DNA of 5,769 nt. Origin: CAYNTC01 sp964432925 (lineage in GTDB: Bacteria; Planctomycetota; Phycisphaerae; Sedimentisphaerales; Anaerobacaceae). Where the stretch lies: contig CAYSPM010000154.1 in assembly GCA_964432925.1 (NCBI GenBank), positions 1 to 5,769 on the forward strand. Reading direction: 5' to 3'. Numbering within the stretch: position 1 is the first letter of the stretch; the number at the start of each line of letters is the position of its first letter. Positions 1 through 5,769 of this stretch are shown piece after piece. The position numbers and the translations under genes were made by a program. Under the pieces are notes generated by a model, which worked only from the letters and a program-made list of their open reading frames with translations, did no database searches and was not told the origin of the DNA.

Positions 1-1061
1 GCGGTTTCGCGCTTGGCCAGAACGTTCATTAGGGCCTTAGTGTCGAGCTCCCGGGCTGCCTTCTCGCAGGCCTCCCAGCTAAGTACGCTTCTGACGACTC
101 TGTCGATGCCCTGCTGGCCGTTATCGTAAGCCCGTGTTTGCATGTCATGGCCCTTCCAGCGGTCATAGCCAGCCTGCTGGATTAAACCGGCAATGGCGAT
201 ATTCATACCATTCACTCTGGTGCCGTGATCTATGTCGTATTTTCCAGGTCCGCCGAAGATGATGCCGTCGTTGTAACCCTGGCTGTTTAGATGCATGTGG
301 ACCATAGCGCCGTTATCCAGCTCTTCGACAGTGTCATATACGTGGTCGAGGCCAATCATCTCTGAATGGCCGAACTCCTTGTTGACACCCTTATTCTTTC
401 GGGAGACGCCGAATTCCTCCTCAATCTTTCTCCAGAATAGAATTGCGCTTGCCACCGTCGGAATGAGCATCGCAGGATGGCCTTCGTTGGGTTTGGGCTC
501 AAAGCCAATATGCAAATCGCCATCTTTTTTCGTTTCGTACTTGCACAATCCGGCCACGCTCTCTTTGAGGTTCTGGTACATCTGCTTTATGCCGATAGTT
601 GCGATGTCATAGCCGAAGGAGCCGTTCCAGATCACAAGAGCTGGTGCCTTATCAGGATGCCAGGCCTTTTTCAATGTTCCATACGCCAGGTCAACTGTTT
701 TGGTACCCAGTTCTTCTGCTGCCTTTCTCTCATTTGGATCGAGCGATGCAATTCCACCATACGCAAAGTGCGTATGTGCACCCGGCGTAATCATGGCAAG
801 ATACAAGCCATTATCTACGAGGGCATCGGCAACCGCAGCGGCATTTTTGTCGTCAACCTCTGCGTCATAGTGCATTTCGATTCCGAGTACGATGTTGTCC
901 GGGATTCGAGGTCTTATCTTATCAGCTACTAATTTGATCATTTCCGGCGTGCCGAAATCTTCGCCACCCCATTCTGGCCGCATATCCGCCGGCACAAAAC
1001 CACCTTTTCCCGGATTAAACGTCCACCTACATATACTGTGTAAAGATTTCTCTGCTGCCAT
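1..1061 (-). CDS. xylA: Xylose-isomerase-like sugar isomerase, C-terminus cut by window edge
   Basis: A TIM-barrel aldose-ketose isomerase, most simply D-xylose to D-xylulose in the cytoplasm, feeding the kinase encoded just upstream. About 353 codons are present; from memory actinobacterial-type (class I) enzymes are about 390 residues, so some 35 residues are probably missing at the C-terminus. Hand alignment with the Streptomyces enzyme gives W13, H96 (catalytic His54), W145 (Trp137), E188 and K190 in FEPKPNE (Glu181, Lys183), E229 and H232 in NKEFGHSEM (Glu217, His220), D276 and D278 in KYDIDHG (Asp255, Asp257) and D306 (Asp287). Two things are odd: metal ligand Asp245 is replaced by His257 (HMHLN), and the usual WGGREG is WNGSFG. 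The start ATG at 1061 has an AAGGAG site 8 bases upstream. The gene follows xylB by 67 bases with no terminator, so co-transcription is likely. The family is clear; the xylose substrate is inferred mainly from the xylB neighbour. Confidence 0.85.
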   Translation of the reverse strand, partial: MAAEKSLHSICRWTFNPGKGGFVPADMRPEWGGEDFGTPEMIKLVADKIRPRIPDNIVLGIEMHYDAEVDDKNAAAVADALVDNGLYLAMITPGAHTHFAYGGIASLDPNERKAAEELGTKTVDLAYGTLKKAWHPDKAPALVIWNGSFGYDIATIGIKQMYQNLKESVAGLCKYETKKDGDLHIGFEPKPNEGHPAMLIPTVASAILFWRKIEEEFGVSRKNKGVNKEFGHSEMIGLDHVYDTVEELDNGAMVHMHLNSQGYNDGIIFGGPGKYDIDHGTRVNGMNIAIAGLIQQAGYDRWKGHDMQTRAYDNGQQGIDRVVRSVLSWEACEKAARELDTKALMNVLAKRET

Positions 1062-1069
1062 TTTATCTA

Positions 1070-1075
1070 CTCCTT
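1070..1075 (-). promoter_or_regulatory. Ribosome binding site of the xylA-like gene
   Basis: AAGGAG on the minus strand ends 8 bases before the ATG at 1061. It fixes that start and suggests efficient independent initiation despite the short gap after xylB. Confidence 0.8.
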
Positions 1076-1128
1076 TTTAATTGATTATTTCTAACGTATA
1101 TTTTTCGGATGACTGTTCGTGTTGTCAT

Positions 1129-2655
1129 CTATAATTGCTTACTCAAGATGTTAGCCCAATTTTCATAAGCATCTTGATATGCCCTTGTCAGCTTCTTATT
1201 TGGCTCAATGGTCTTGACCGGTTCTAAGCCGGCAAAGGCATCCTCTGGGCCTTTGTAGATACCTGCGCCGATGCCTGCACCTCTTGCGGCACCTTGTGAG
1301 CCATCTGTGTTATATAGTTCTACCATTGCACCCGTTATTGTCGCGAAAGCCTCGGCAAAAAGTGGGCTGAGGAACATATTGGCGTGTCCCGCTCTGACAG
1401 TGGTAAGCTCGATACCCACATCACGCATTATTCCAAGGCCGTAGTTTAGAGCGAAAACAATTCCTTCCTGAGCGGCTCGCAGAAAGTGTGCTCTTTTGTG
1501 AACGTTGAAATTCCAGCCGTGAACGGATGCGCCTATGTTTCTATTCTCCAGAGTTCTTTCCGCTCCATTGCCGTAGGGTAGTATCACCAGCCCATCGGAG
1601 CCCACCGGCACTTCCGCAGCCAGGGAGTCCATCTGCTGGTAGTCGAGCCCATCGCCAGCTACGAAATTATGTTTGAGCCAGCTATTTAAGATTCCTGTGC
1701 CGTTCACACACAACAAAACGCCATACCTGGGATATTGCCTGGTGTGATTTACATGCACGAAGATGTTTACTCGCGATTTCTGATCGTAGCTCTTTTGATC
1801 ACTGACACCATATACGACACCCGATGTTCCTGCTGTTACAGCAATCTCACCGGGATTAAGCACATTTAGAGACAGCGCATTATTTGGCTGATCGCCAGCC
1901 CGATAGCTTACTTTGGTTCCTGCTGCAAGTCCCAGTTCTTTTGCGGCTTCCTTGGTTAGCTCTCCCTGTATAGAAAATGTCGGCACGGTCTCTGCTATTA
2001 GCTTAGTTTCGATGCCATAGTTTTCCAAAACAAATTCAGCAAGTTCGTCGCTTTCAAAATCCCACATTATTCCTTCGGATAATCCTGATGGGGTAGTTTT
2101 TATCTCGCCTGTCATTTTCATTGCGATGTAGTCGCCGGGCAGTATGACCTTGTAGATTTTAGAATAGACATCAGGCTCGTTTTCTTTGACCCATCTTAAT
2201 TTTGATGCGGTGAAATTGCCTGGCAGGTTGAATAGTCTCTTCAGGCACTTTTCTTGGCCGATATCTTTTGCTGCTTTTTCGCCTATTTGCACCGCCCGAC
2301 TGTCGCACCAAATTATCGAGGGTCTAAGCACTTCTTTGTTCTTATCTACGATGACCAATCCGTGCATCTGGTAGGAAATCCCAATGGCCCGCACATCAGC
2401 CATCTTATAAGTTATGCTCTTATGCTCTTGTGCTCTAATGCCCTTTTGAACTTGTGCACTTATGCTCTGTGTAGCTTTTACGACGTGCTGCCACCATGTC
2501 TCTGGTTGCTGCTCAGCCCAATCCATTTTCTCTGCGATTATCTCAAGTTCCTTTTCAGGCGACGTTGCCGCTGCAAGTACCTTACCGGTCTCAGCTTCCA
2601 TTAACGTCGCTTTTATCGATGAGCTTCCTACATCATATCCCAGTAAAAGTGCCAT
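1129..2655 (-). CDS. xylB: Xylulokinase (FGGY family carbohydrate kinase)
   Basis: ATP-dependent phosphorylation of D-xylulose to D-xylulose 5-phosphate in the cytoplasm, the step after the isomerase. The 508-residue protein has the two-domain FGGY layout. Visible are the N-terminal phosphate-binding motif GYDVGSSSIK (residues 6-15), AEQQPETWW (47-55), the substrate-binding QMHG (96-99) followed by RPSIIWCDSRA (111-121), the catalytic-base motif AGDQ with D255, TAGTSGV (274-280), and the C-terminal nucleotide-domain stretch RAGHANMFLSPLFAEAF (421-437) with DGSQGAARGAG (451-461). The last region lacks the GGG(A/S)KS form of E. coli XylB, but I recall similar versions in Bacteroidota and relatives, so it need not mean loss of activity. 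Residues 64-81 are encoded by a degenerate octamer array and make the segment before QMHG about 14 residues longer than in E. coli XylB as I remember it. The reading frame is intact. The ATG at 2655 has AAGGAG 8 bases upstream. It lies between the GH2 gene (187-base gap) and the isomerase gene (67-base gap). Confidence 0.93.
   Translation of the reverse strand: MALLLGYDVGSSSIKATLMEAETGKVLAAATSPEKELEIIAEKMDWAEQQPETWWQHVVKATQSISAQVQKGIRAQEHKSITYKMADVRAIGISYQMHGLVIVDKNKEVLRPSIIWCDSRAVQIGEKAAKDIGQEKCLKRLFNLPGNFTASKLRWVKENEPDVYSKIYKVILPGDYIAMKMTGEIKTTPSGLSEGIMWDFESDELAEFVLENYGIETKLIAETVPTFSIQGELTKEAAKELGLAAGTKVSYRAGDQPNNALSLNVLNPGEIAVTAGTSGVVYGVSDQKSYDQKSRVNIFVHVNHTRQYPRYGVLLCVNGTGILNSWLKHNFVAGDGLDYQQMDSLAAEVPVGSDGLVILPYGNGAERTLENRNIGASVHGWNFNVHKRAHFLRAAQEGIVFALNYGLGIMRDVGIELTTVRAGHANMFLSPLFAEAFATITGAMVELYNTDGSQGAARGAGIGAGIYKGPEDAFAGLEPVKTIEPNKKLTRAYQDAYENWANILSKQL
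2412..2467 (-). repeat. Seven tandem degenerate octamers inside xylB
   Basis: Read on the plus strand in steps of eight: TTATGCTC, TTATGCTC, TTGTGCTC, TAATGCCC, TTTTGAAC, TTGTGCAC, TTATGCTC. The coding-strand consensus is GAGCATAA. Three units are identical and the others differ at two to four positions. Neither flank continues the period clearly. The array encodes xylB residues 64-81 (SISAQVQKGIRAQEHKSI). A period of eight is not a multiple of three, so successive units are read in different frames, which explains why the protein shows no obvious repeat. Confidence 0.85.
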
Positions 2656-2663
2656 CTACTTTT

Positions 2664-2669
2664 CTCCTT
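2664..2669 (-). promoter_or_regulatory. Ribosome binding site of xylB
   Basis: AAGGAG on the minus strand, 8 bases before the ATG at 2655. The spacing matches that of the isomerase gene, and the site supports the chosen xylB start. Confidence 0.8.
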
Positions 2670-2739
2670 TTATTTTTGTAAGTGCAGACTTCGATAAATC
2701 CTCTGCAACGTATCCCTGTAACATCGTTCAATTATGCCC

Positions 2740-2783
2740 ATTATAGATGCACCACATCATAGTTGGTCGAACCCGATTGTCAA
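2740..2783 (-). promoter_or_regulatory. Candidate sigma-70-type promoter for xylB and the isomerase gene
   Basis: On the minus strand a perfect TTGACA (2778-2783) is followed after 16 bases by TATGAT (2756-2761), a good -35/-10 pair. A perfect TATAAT (2740-2745) lies 10 bases further downstream but has no good -35 at its own spacing. Transcription would start roughly at 2730-2750, leaving a leader of about 80-95 bases before xylB. The 187-base gap after the GH2 gene is consistent with a separate transcription unit. Evidence is motif match only. Confidence 0.45.
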
Positions 2784-2842
2784 GTTCAGTTATTATCGCC
2801 GGTAGAAGAATTGCTTTGTCGCTCGAACTGTAAGTTTCAAGA

Positions 2843-5245
2843 TCAATTCACTGAGTGTTCTACTATCTCTACTAATCCAATATCGATGTATTGGCCGCCG
2901 GTGGTTTGTCGGCAGTGCGCCGCCAGGCAATTCGGGCCGGGTCTAAGGGCAGCGATCGCCTCGTCATCAAGCTCAACCAAAACATAATCTGTCGTATATC
3001 CTTTGAGCTTCGTGACAAGCCGGCCATTTATGTAAACTTCGGCATCTTCATCGTGGTAGATCAAAAGGCAAGCTCGACTAAGTTTGTCGGTCTGCGACAA
3101 AAAATTAAGTCCGAAGATTGGACCGTGGCTCTTCCACCCTCGTAACACAGCCTGGGATAGTTGGAATTCGCGGCGAAGCCAGATATCCGGCTTGTTCCAT
3201 TTTGTGCGCACCACAGAACCTGGCGTGGTTTCTGTACCGAATCCACCTTCGCTTACCGACCAGTTTGAATCGTTAAAGTCCGGTTGCTCCCAGCCGGCAG
3301 CAGGTTCAAATGTCGTGTATTTCCATTTCTGTCCCTCGCTCTGCGACGTCGGCACAACTATCTTGATCTCTGGTGGAGGCAGATACAAACGCCTGTTGGT
3401 TGCCGCGGCCCTATCGACATCCATCTTTATTACTTCCCGGTCGTATGTCATCAGGCCATTAACTTCGATTTCAACATCGGTGGTCTGTGTGTACACAGCC
3501 GCAGACAAGCCTTCGTCAATTATTTGGCGCAGATTTTCAATCAACCCAATGTAAGCTTGGGTCAGTTCTTCGCGTGTCTGGTAAGTGCGGTAGCCCCAGT
3601 TTTTCTCTTCCTGCCAAAGGTGACCTTTAACCGGCAGTCCCAGCCCACCAAATTCACCCAACACCACAGCACGGTTCTCTTCAACCGGCGGTGCCGCCGG
3701 ACCTGGGTAACTGTGAATGTCATGAACATCACCGACGCCTCGATCCGCCCAGCCGCTGGCATTATTCACCAAGCGTGTTGGATCAAGTTGCTTAATCATC
3801 TCCACAATCCGTGGCGTATCATATTGTCCCCAGCCTTCGTTGAATGGAACCCACATCACAATCGAAGGATGATTTCGCAATGACTCAATTACACGTGTCA
3901 ACTCCAACTCGAACTGTCGTGCTGATTCTTCGCTGCGCTTAAGGTCAGGCTCATTATCTCTTATATGCCTGTCACCATTAGGCATATCCTGCCAGACCAT
4001 CAGGCCGAGCTTATCGCACCAATAATAGAATCTGTCCGGCTCAACTTTTACATGCTTGCGCATCATGTTGCAGCCGAGTTTTTTTATCACTTCGATATCG
4101 TACCGTAGAGCCTTATCCGTCGGTGCCGTGTATAGCCCATCCGGCCACCAGCCCTGATCGAGCGTACCAAACTGAAATACAGGTTTGTTATTCAAGAACA
4201 ATCGCGTGACGCCTTTCTCATCTTTGCCCAAGGAGATTTTGCGCATGCCAAAGTAGCTACCCACAGCGTCAACCTTTCTGCCTTGTTCGTTTTTCAATGT
4301 CACTTTCAGGTCGTATAGAAATGGCGAATCGGGCGACCACAGCTTGGGTTTTTTGATAAACAATTCAATTTGCTCACCAGCCTGGCCCTTTCCTTTAGCT
4401 TTCTGAAACCACCCTTCATTTACCTGAGCCTCGACAATATAGCCATTCGGATCGTCCGAGCATTCGGCGATAACACGCACCATCTTACTGTCGATATCTG
4501 GAGTTATTCTCAGCTCTCTGATATACACCTCAGGCACAGATTCCAACCAAACCGTTTGCCATATTCCGGTCACTGCTGTATACCAGATGCCGTGGGGTTT
4601 TCTTACCTGCTTGCCACGTGGCTGAAATCCTGTGTCTGTCGGGTCATATGCCGAGACCACGATTTCCTGTGTGCCCGTATCATTTAGTGCATCGGTTATG
4701 TCGAATGTGAACGGGTCGTATCCACCGTGGTGTGCACCGAGCTTATGGCCGTTAACCCAGACGCACGCTTGCCAATCCACAGCGCCGAAGTGCAGTAGTA
4801 TGCGTTTCGGAACAGGCTGAGGGAAAGCCAATAGCGGGGGTCGCGGTGTCTCCAACCACCTCTTGGGTACCTTGAAGGTTCTTCGATACCAAAGATGGTT
4901 TTCCTCGCCGACAGATTTCATCACGCCTGACAAAGCCGACTCGACTGGAAAGGGTACGAGAATCTGTCCATCGAATTCTTGTGGCTGTGTCTCATCTTTG
5001 GGCCGAATAGCGTATTCCCATATTCCATTCAAGCTCAGCCAGTGCCTGCGTACAAGTTGCGGCCGAGGGTAGTCCTTGTGCGCATTGTCCGCTGGGATCT
5101 GTTTTGACCATCGTGTCATAAGAGGGCCTTGGATGGGCTGGTAGTCTGCTTTTGCAGCGGCGGTTAAAAGCGCTACAAGCAATATCAGCAGGAAAATCGT
5201 TGCTTTGCTCTGGCAAAAGATTGGTTTGGTATGTTTTAGCCACAT
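2843..5245 (-). CDS. Secreted glycoside hydrolase family 2 protein with C-terminal jelly-roll domain
   Basis: A retaining exo-glycosidase of clan GH-A, exported by Sec. From the ATG at 5245 the protein is 800 residues. Residues 1-33 form a signal peptide: a basic start, a hydrophobic stretch TIFLLILLVALLTAAA, and a probable AKA|D cleavage site. Next come the GH2 sugar-binding jelly-roll (about 35-236, with LNGIWEY, WVNG, GGYDPFTFDIT and HGIWY), an Ig-like domain (about 239-335, WSPDSPFLYDL) and the TIM barrel (about 337-621). The acid/base lies in WVPFNEGWGQYD (N469, E470) and the likely nucleophile in VVLGEFGG (E531). The conserved QTTDVEIEVNGLMTYDR follows. A further jelly-roll (about 630-800: DIWLRREF, HDEDAEVYINGRLV, GGQYIDIGLVE) looks carbohydrate-binding. 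The frame stays open upstream to an ATG at 5377, but that 44-residue extension runs through a hairpin, would bury the signal peptide, and looks untranslated. The SD at 5245 is weak (GAGAAAA). GH2 covers beta-galactosidase, mannosidase, glucuronidase and other activities; the substrate cannot be read from the sequence. The xyl genes suggest a pentose-containing glycan. Confidence 0.88.
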   Translation of the reverse strand: MWLKHTKPIFCQSKATIFLLILLVALLTAAAKADYQPIQGPLMTRWSKQIPADNAHKDYPRPQLVRRHWLSLNGIWEYAIRPKDETQPQEFDGQILVPFPVESALSGVMKSVGEENHLWYRRTFKVPKRWLETPRPPLLAFPQPVPKRILLHFGAVDWQACVWVNGHKLGAHHGGYDPFTFDITDALNDTGTQEIVVSAYDPTDTGFQPRGKQVRKPHGIWYTAVTGIWQTVWLESVPEVYIRELRITPDIDSKMVRVIAECSDDPNGYIVEAQVNEGWFQKAKGKGQAGEQIELFIKKPKLWSPDSPFLYDLKVTLKNEQGRKVDAVGSYFGMRKISLGKDEKGVTRLFLNNKPVFQFGTLDQGWWPDGLYTAPTDKALRYDIEVIKKLGCNMMRKHVKVEPDRFYYWCDKLGLMVWQDMPNGDRHIRDNEPDLKRSEESARQFELELTRVIESLRNHPSIVMWVPFNEGWGQYDTPRIVEMIKQLDPTRLVNNASGWADRGVGDVHDIHSYPGPAAPPVEENRAVVLGEFGGLGLPVKGHLWQEEKNWGYRTYQTREELTQAYIGLIENLRQIIDEGLSAAVYTQTTDVEIEVNGLMTYDREVIKMDVDRAAATNRRLYLPPPEIKIVVPTSQSEGQKWKYTTFEPAAGWEQPDFNDSNWSVSEGGFGTETTPGSVVRTKWNKPDIWLRREFQLSQAVLRGWKSHGPIFGLNFLSQTDKLSRACLLIYHDEDAEVYINGRLVTKLKGYTTDYVLVELDDEAIAALRPGPNCLAAHCRQTTGGQYIDIGLVEIVEHSVN

Positions 5246-5260
5246 GATTTTCTCAAGAAA

Positions 5261-5280
5261 GTCAAAAAGCCTTTTGTGAC
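5261..5280. promoter_or_regulatory. Imperfect palindrome in the GH2 leader, possible operator
   Basis: The outer tetramers GTCA and TGAC are complementary and the inner AAAAG/CTTTT blocks are roughly symmetric; about 14 of 20 positions match the reverse complement. It ends 15 bases upstream of the GH2 ATG. A regulator could bind here, but a match of this quality in AT-rich DNA may be chance. Confidence 0.2.
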
Positions 5281-5307
5281 TATACCCTCTGTCGTAAGTT
5301 GTGCCTG

Positions 5308-5330
5308 AGCCGCCCCTAAGGGGTGCGGCT
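5308..5330. other. GC-rich hairpin in the divergent intergenic region
   Basis: AGCCG-CCCC, a TAA loop, then GGGG, an unpaired TG, and CGGCT: nine GC-rich pairs interrupted by a two-base bulge. No T-run follows on either strand, so it is not a standard intrinsic terminator. It lies 63 bases upstream of the GH2 ATG, probably in its leader or promoter region, and could act as an mRNA-stabilising or regulatory stem. It could also be a copy of a dispersed palindromic element. Other copies cannot be sought in one window. Confidence 0.55.
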
Positions 5331-5423
5331 GACGGGATATTTCTGATTAGGTTATCTGTAAAAAGACTGTTTTGCAATGAAAATCAATCGGGCACCGAAA
5401 ATGTGTGGTAAAAACAAATTTTT

Positions 5424-5452
5424 TTGACAATTAATCTTGATAAGGATAAGCT
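5424..5452 (+). promoter_or_regulatory. Weak candidate promoter for galM
   Basis: A perfect TTGACA at 5424-5429 follows a T-run; 17 bases later is TAAGCT (5447-5452), a poor -10 matching only three consensus positions. The location, about 55 bases before the galM start, is sensible. Position and the -35 are the only support. Confidence 0.3.
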
Positions 5453-5494
5453 TTTGGGCAGTTTGGTGAACGTCTCAGCAGGTTAGTAATTCAT

Positions 5495-5498
5495 GGAG
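5495..5498 (+). promoter_or_regulatory. Ribosome binding site of the long galM form
   Basis: GGAG 8 bases upstream of the ATG at 5507, which begins the signal-bearing form of the protein. Confidence 0.65.
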
Positions 5499-5506
5499 AG
5501 CGAAAA

Positions 5507-5769
5507 ATGAAAGAGAAAACGAAGATTGGTTTTGCGTTTTTATTAGCCGCAGTTATTCTGTTTGTGTTAAACTGCAAAGGGAAAACCGAAACCGCAGAAA
5601 AGTCCACTGAAGTAAAGGAGCAGGCCAAAATGAGTATTACAAAGGAATCTTTTGGGAAAACGCCCGATGGTAAGCAGGTTGATTTGTACACACTTACTAA
5701 TGCGAATGGTATACGAGCGAGGATCAGTAGCTACGGTGCGATTCTGGTCTCGCTTCAGTTGCCTGATCG
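5507..5769 (+). CDS. galM: Aldose 1-epimerase (mutarotase) with N-terminal export/anchor segment, C-terminus cut by window edge
   Basis: Mutarotases interconvert the alpha and beta anomers of aldoses such as glucose, galactose and xylose. Only 87 codons are present of a family usually about 340-380 residues. Residues 1-23 are a signal or anchor: K2/K4/K6 then a hydrophobic run (about 8-21) ending in VLNC. C23 suggests a lipoprotein, but Asn at the -1 position is outside the standard lipobox, so an uncleaved anchor or non-lipid signal is possible. A charged linker rich in Lys, Glu and Thr (24-41) follows. The family N-terminus is then recognisable: ITKESFGKTPDGKQVDLYTL (44-63), TNANGIRARI (64-73) and SYGAILVSLQLPD (75-87). 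The catalytic His and Glu lie beyond the window. The gene is divergent from the GH2 gene, 261 bases between their starts. An envelope-located mutarotase would act on sugars freed by the secreted GH2 enzyme. An internal ATG (5630) with a better SD is described separately. Confidence 0.85.
   Translation, partial: MKEKTKIGFAFLLAAVILFVLNCKGKTETAEKSTEVKEQAKMSITKESFGKTPDGKQVDLYTLTNANGIRARISSYGAILVSLQLPD
5615..5620 (+). promoter_or_regulatory. Internal ribosome binding site before the galM catalytic domain
   Basis: AAGGAG nine bases upstream of an in-frame ATG at 5630 (codon 42 of the long form), exactly where the canonical GalM domain begins. It is stronger than the GGAG of the first start and could yield a cytoplasmic form lacking the export segment. 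It could also be chance, since Lys-Glu codons in the linker easily give this hexamer. Confidence 0.45.

Noticed and set aside
477..932. Plus-strand open frame of 151 codons opposite the isomerase gene
   Set aside because: It lies antisense to a clearly conserved coding region, has no recognisable motifs and no SD of note; shadow of the real gene.
1063..1128. A 21-codon open frame on the minus strand filling the xylB-isomerase gap (ATG directly after the xylB stop, TAA just before the isomerase ATG)
   Set aside because: No well-placed SD, a basic sequence of no recognisable type, and the end of the frame is simply the isomerase SD region. Most likely chance.
1486..1504. A short stretch resembling the octamer repeat (GTGCTCTTTTGTGAAC) elsewhere in xylB
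   Set aside because: It encodes the conserved VHKRAHF segment of the kinase and does not continue with an eight-base period; coincidence.
2784..2842. Possible terminator after the GH2 gene
   Set aside because: Only a weak six-base pairing (CTTGAA with TTCGAG) without a T-run is visible, so no terminator is claimed.
3284..3883. Plus-strand open frame of 199 codons opposite the GH2 gene
   Set aside because: Antisense to the conserved GH2 catalytic barrel; its translation shows no domain or plausible composition.
5246..5377. Longer GH2 start at 5377 adding 44 residues
   Set aside because: The extension is encoded through the GC-rich hairpin, has no family similarity, and would put a typical signal peptide in the interior. 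The ATG at 5245 gives a normal secreted protein.

Overview
The window holds a compact sugar-catabolism locus from a bacterium. Three genes lie on the minus strand, in transcription order a secreted glycoside hydrolase family 2 (GH2) enzyme, xylulokinase (xylB) and a xylose-isomerase-like sugar isomerase (xylA, cut by the left edge). One gene runs divergently on the plus strand at the right edge: an aldose 1-epimerase (mutarotase, galM) with an N-terminal export or anchor segment, cut by the right edge. Base composition is moderate, coding density is high and Shine-Dalgarno sites are good. The GH2 architecture (catalytic module plus a C-terminal jelly-roll) and the signal-bearing mutarotase resemble polysaccharide degraders of the Planctomycetota/Verrucomicrobiota/Bacteroidota type. 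That taxonomic guess comes from protein style only and is not firm.

Layout: 1-1061 (minus) isomerase; 1062-1128 short gap with the isomerase RBS; 1129-2655 (minus) xylB, carrying an in-frame array of degenerate octamers at 2412-2467; 2656-2842 gap with the xylB RBS and a plausible sigma-70-type promoter; 2843-5245 (minus) GH2; 5246-5506 divergent intergenic region with a strong GC-rich hairpin, an imperfect palindrome and a possible promoter for the right-hand gene; 5507-end (plus) galM. No RNA gene, CRISPR array, transposase or convincing intrinsic terminator was seen.

Likely joint role (inference): the GH2 enzyme releases sugar from a glycan outside the cytoplasm, the mutarotase equilibrates the anomers, and the isomerase and kinase convert a pentose (most simply D-xylose to D-xylulose to D-xylulose 5-phosphate) for the pentose phosphate pathway. 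The isomerase departs from classical xylose isomerase at one metal ligand and near the substrate site, so its substrate is not certain.

No wholly new system is evident. The points most worth following are the octamer array translated inside xylB, the metal-ligand change in the isomerase, and a second strong start inside galM that would give a leaderless form.
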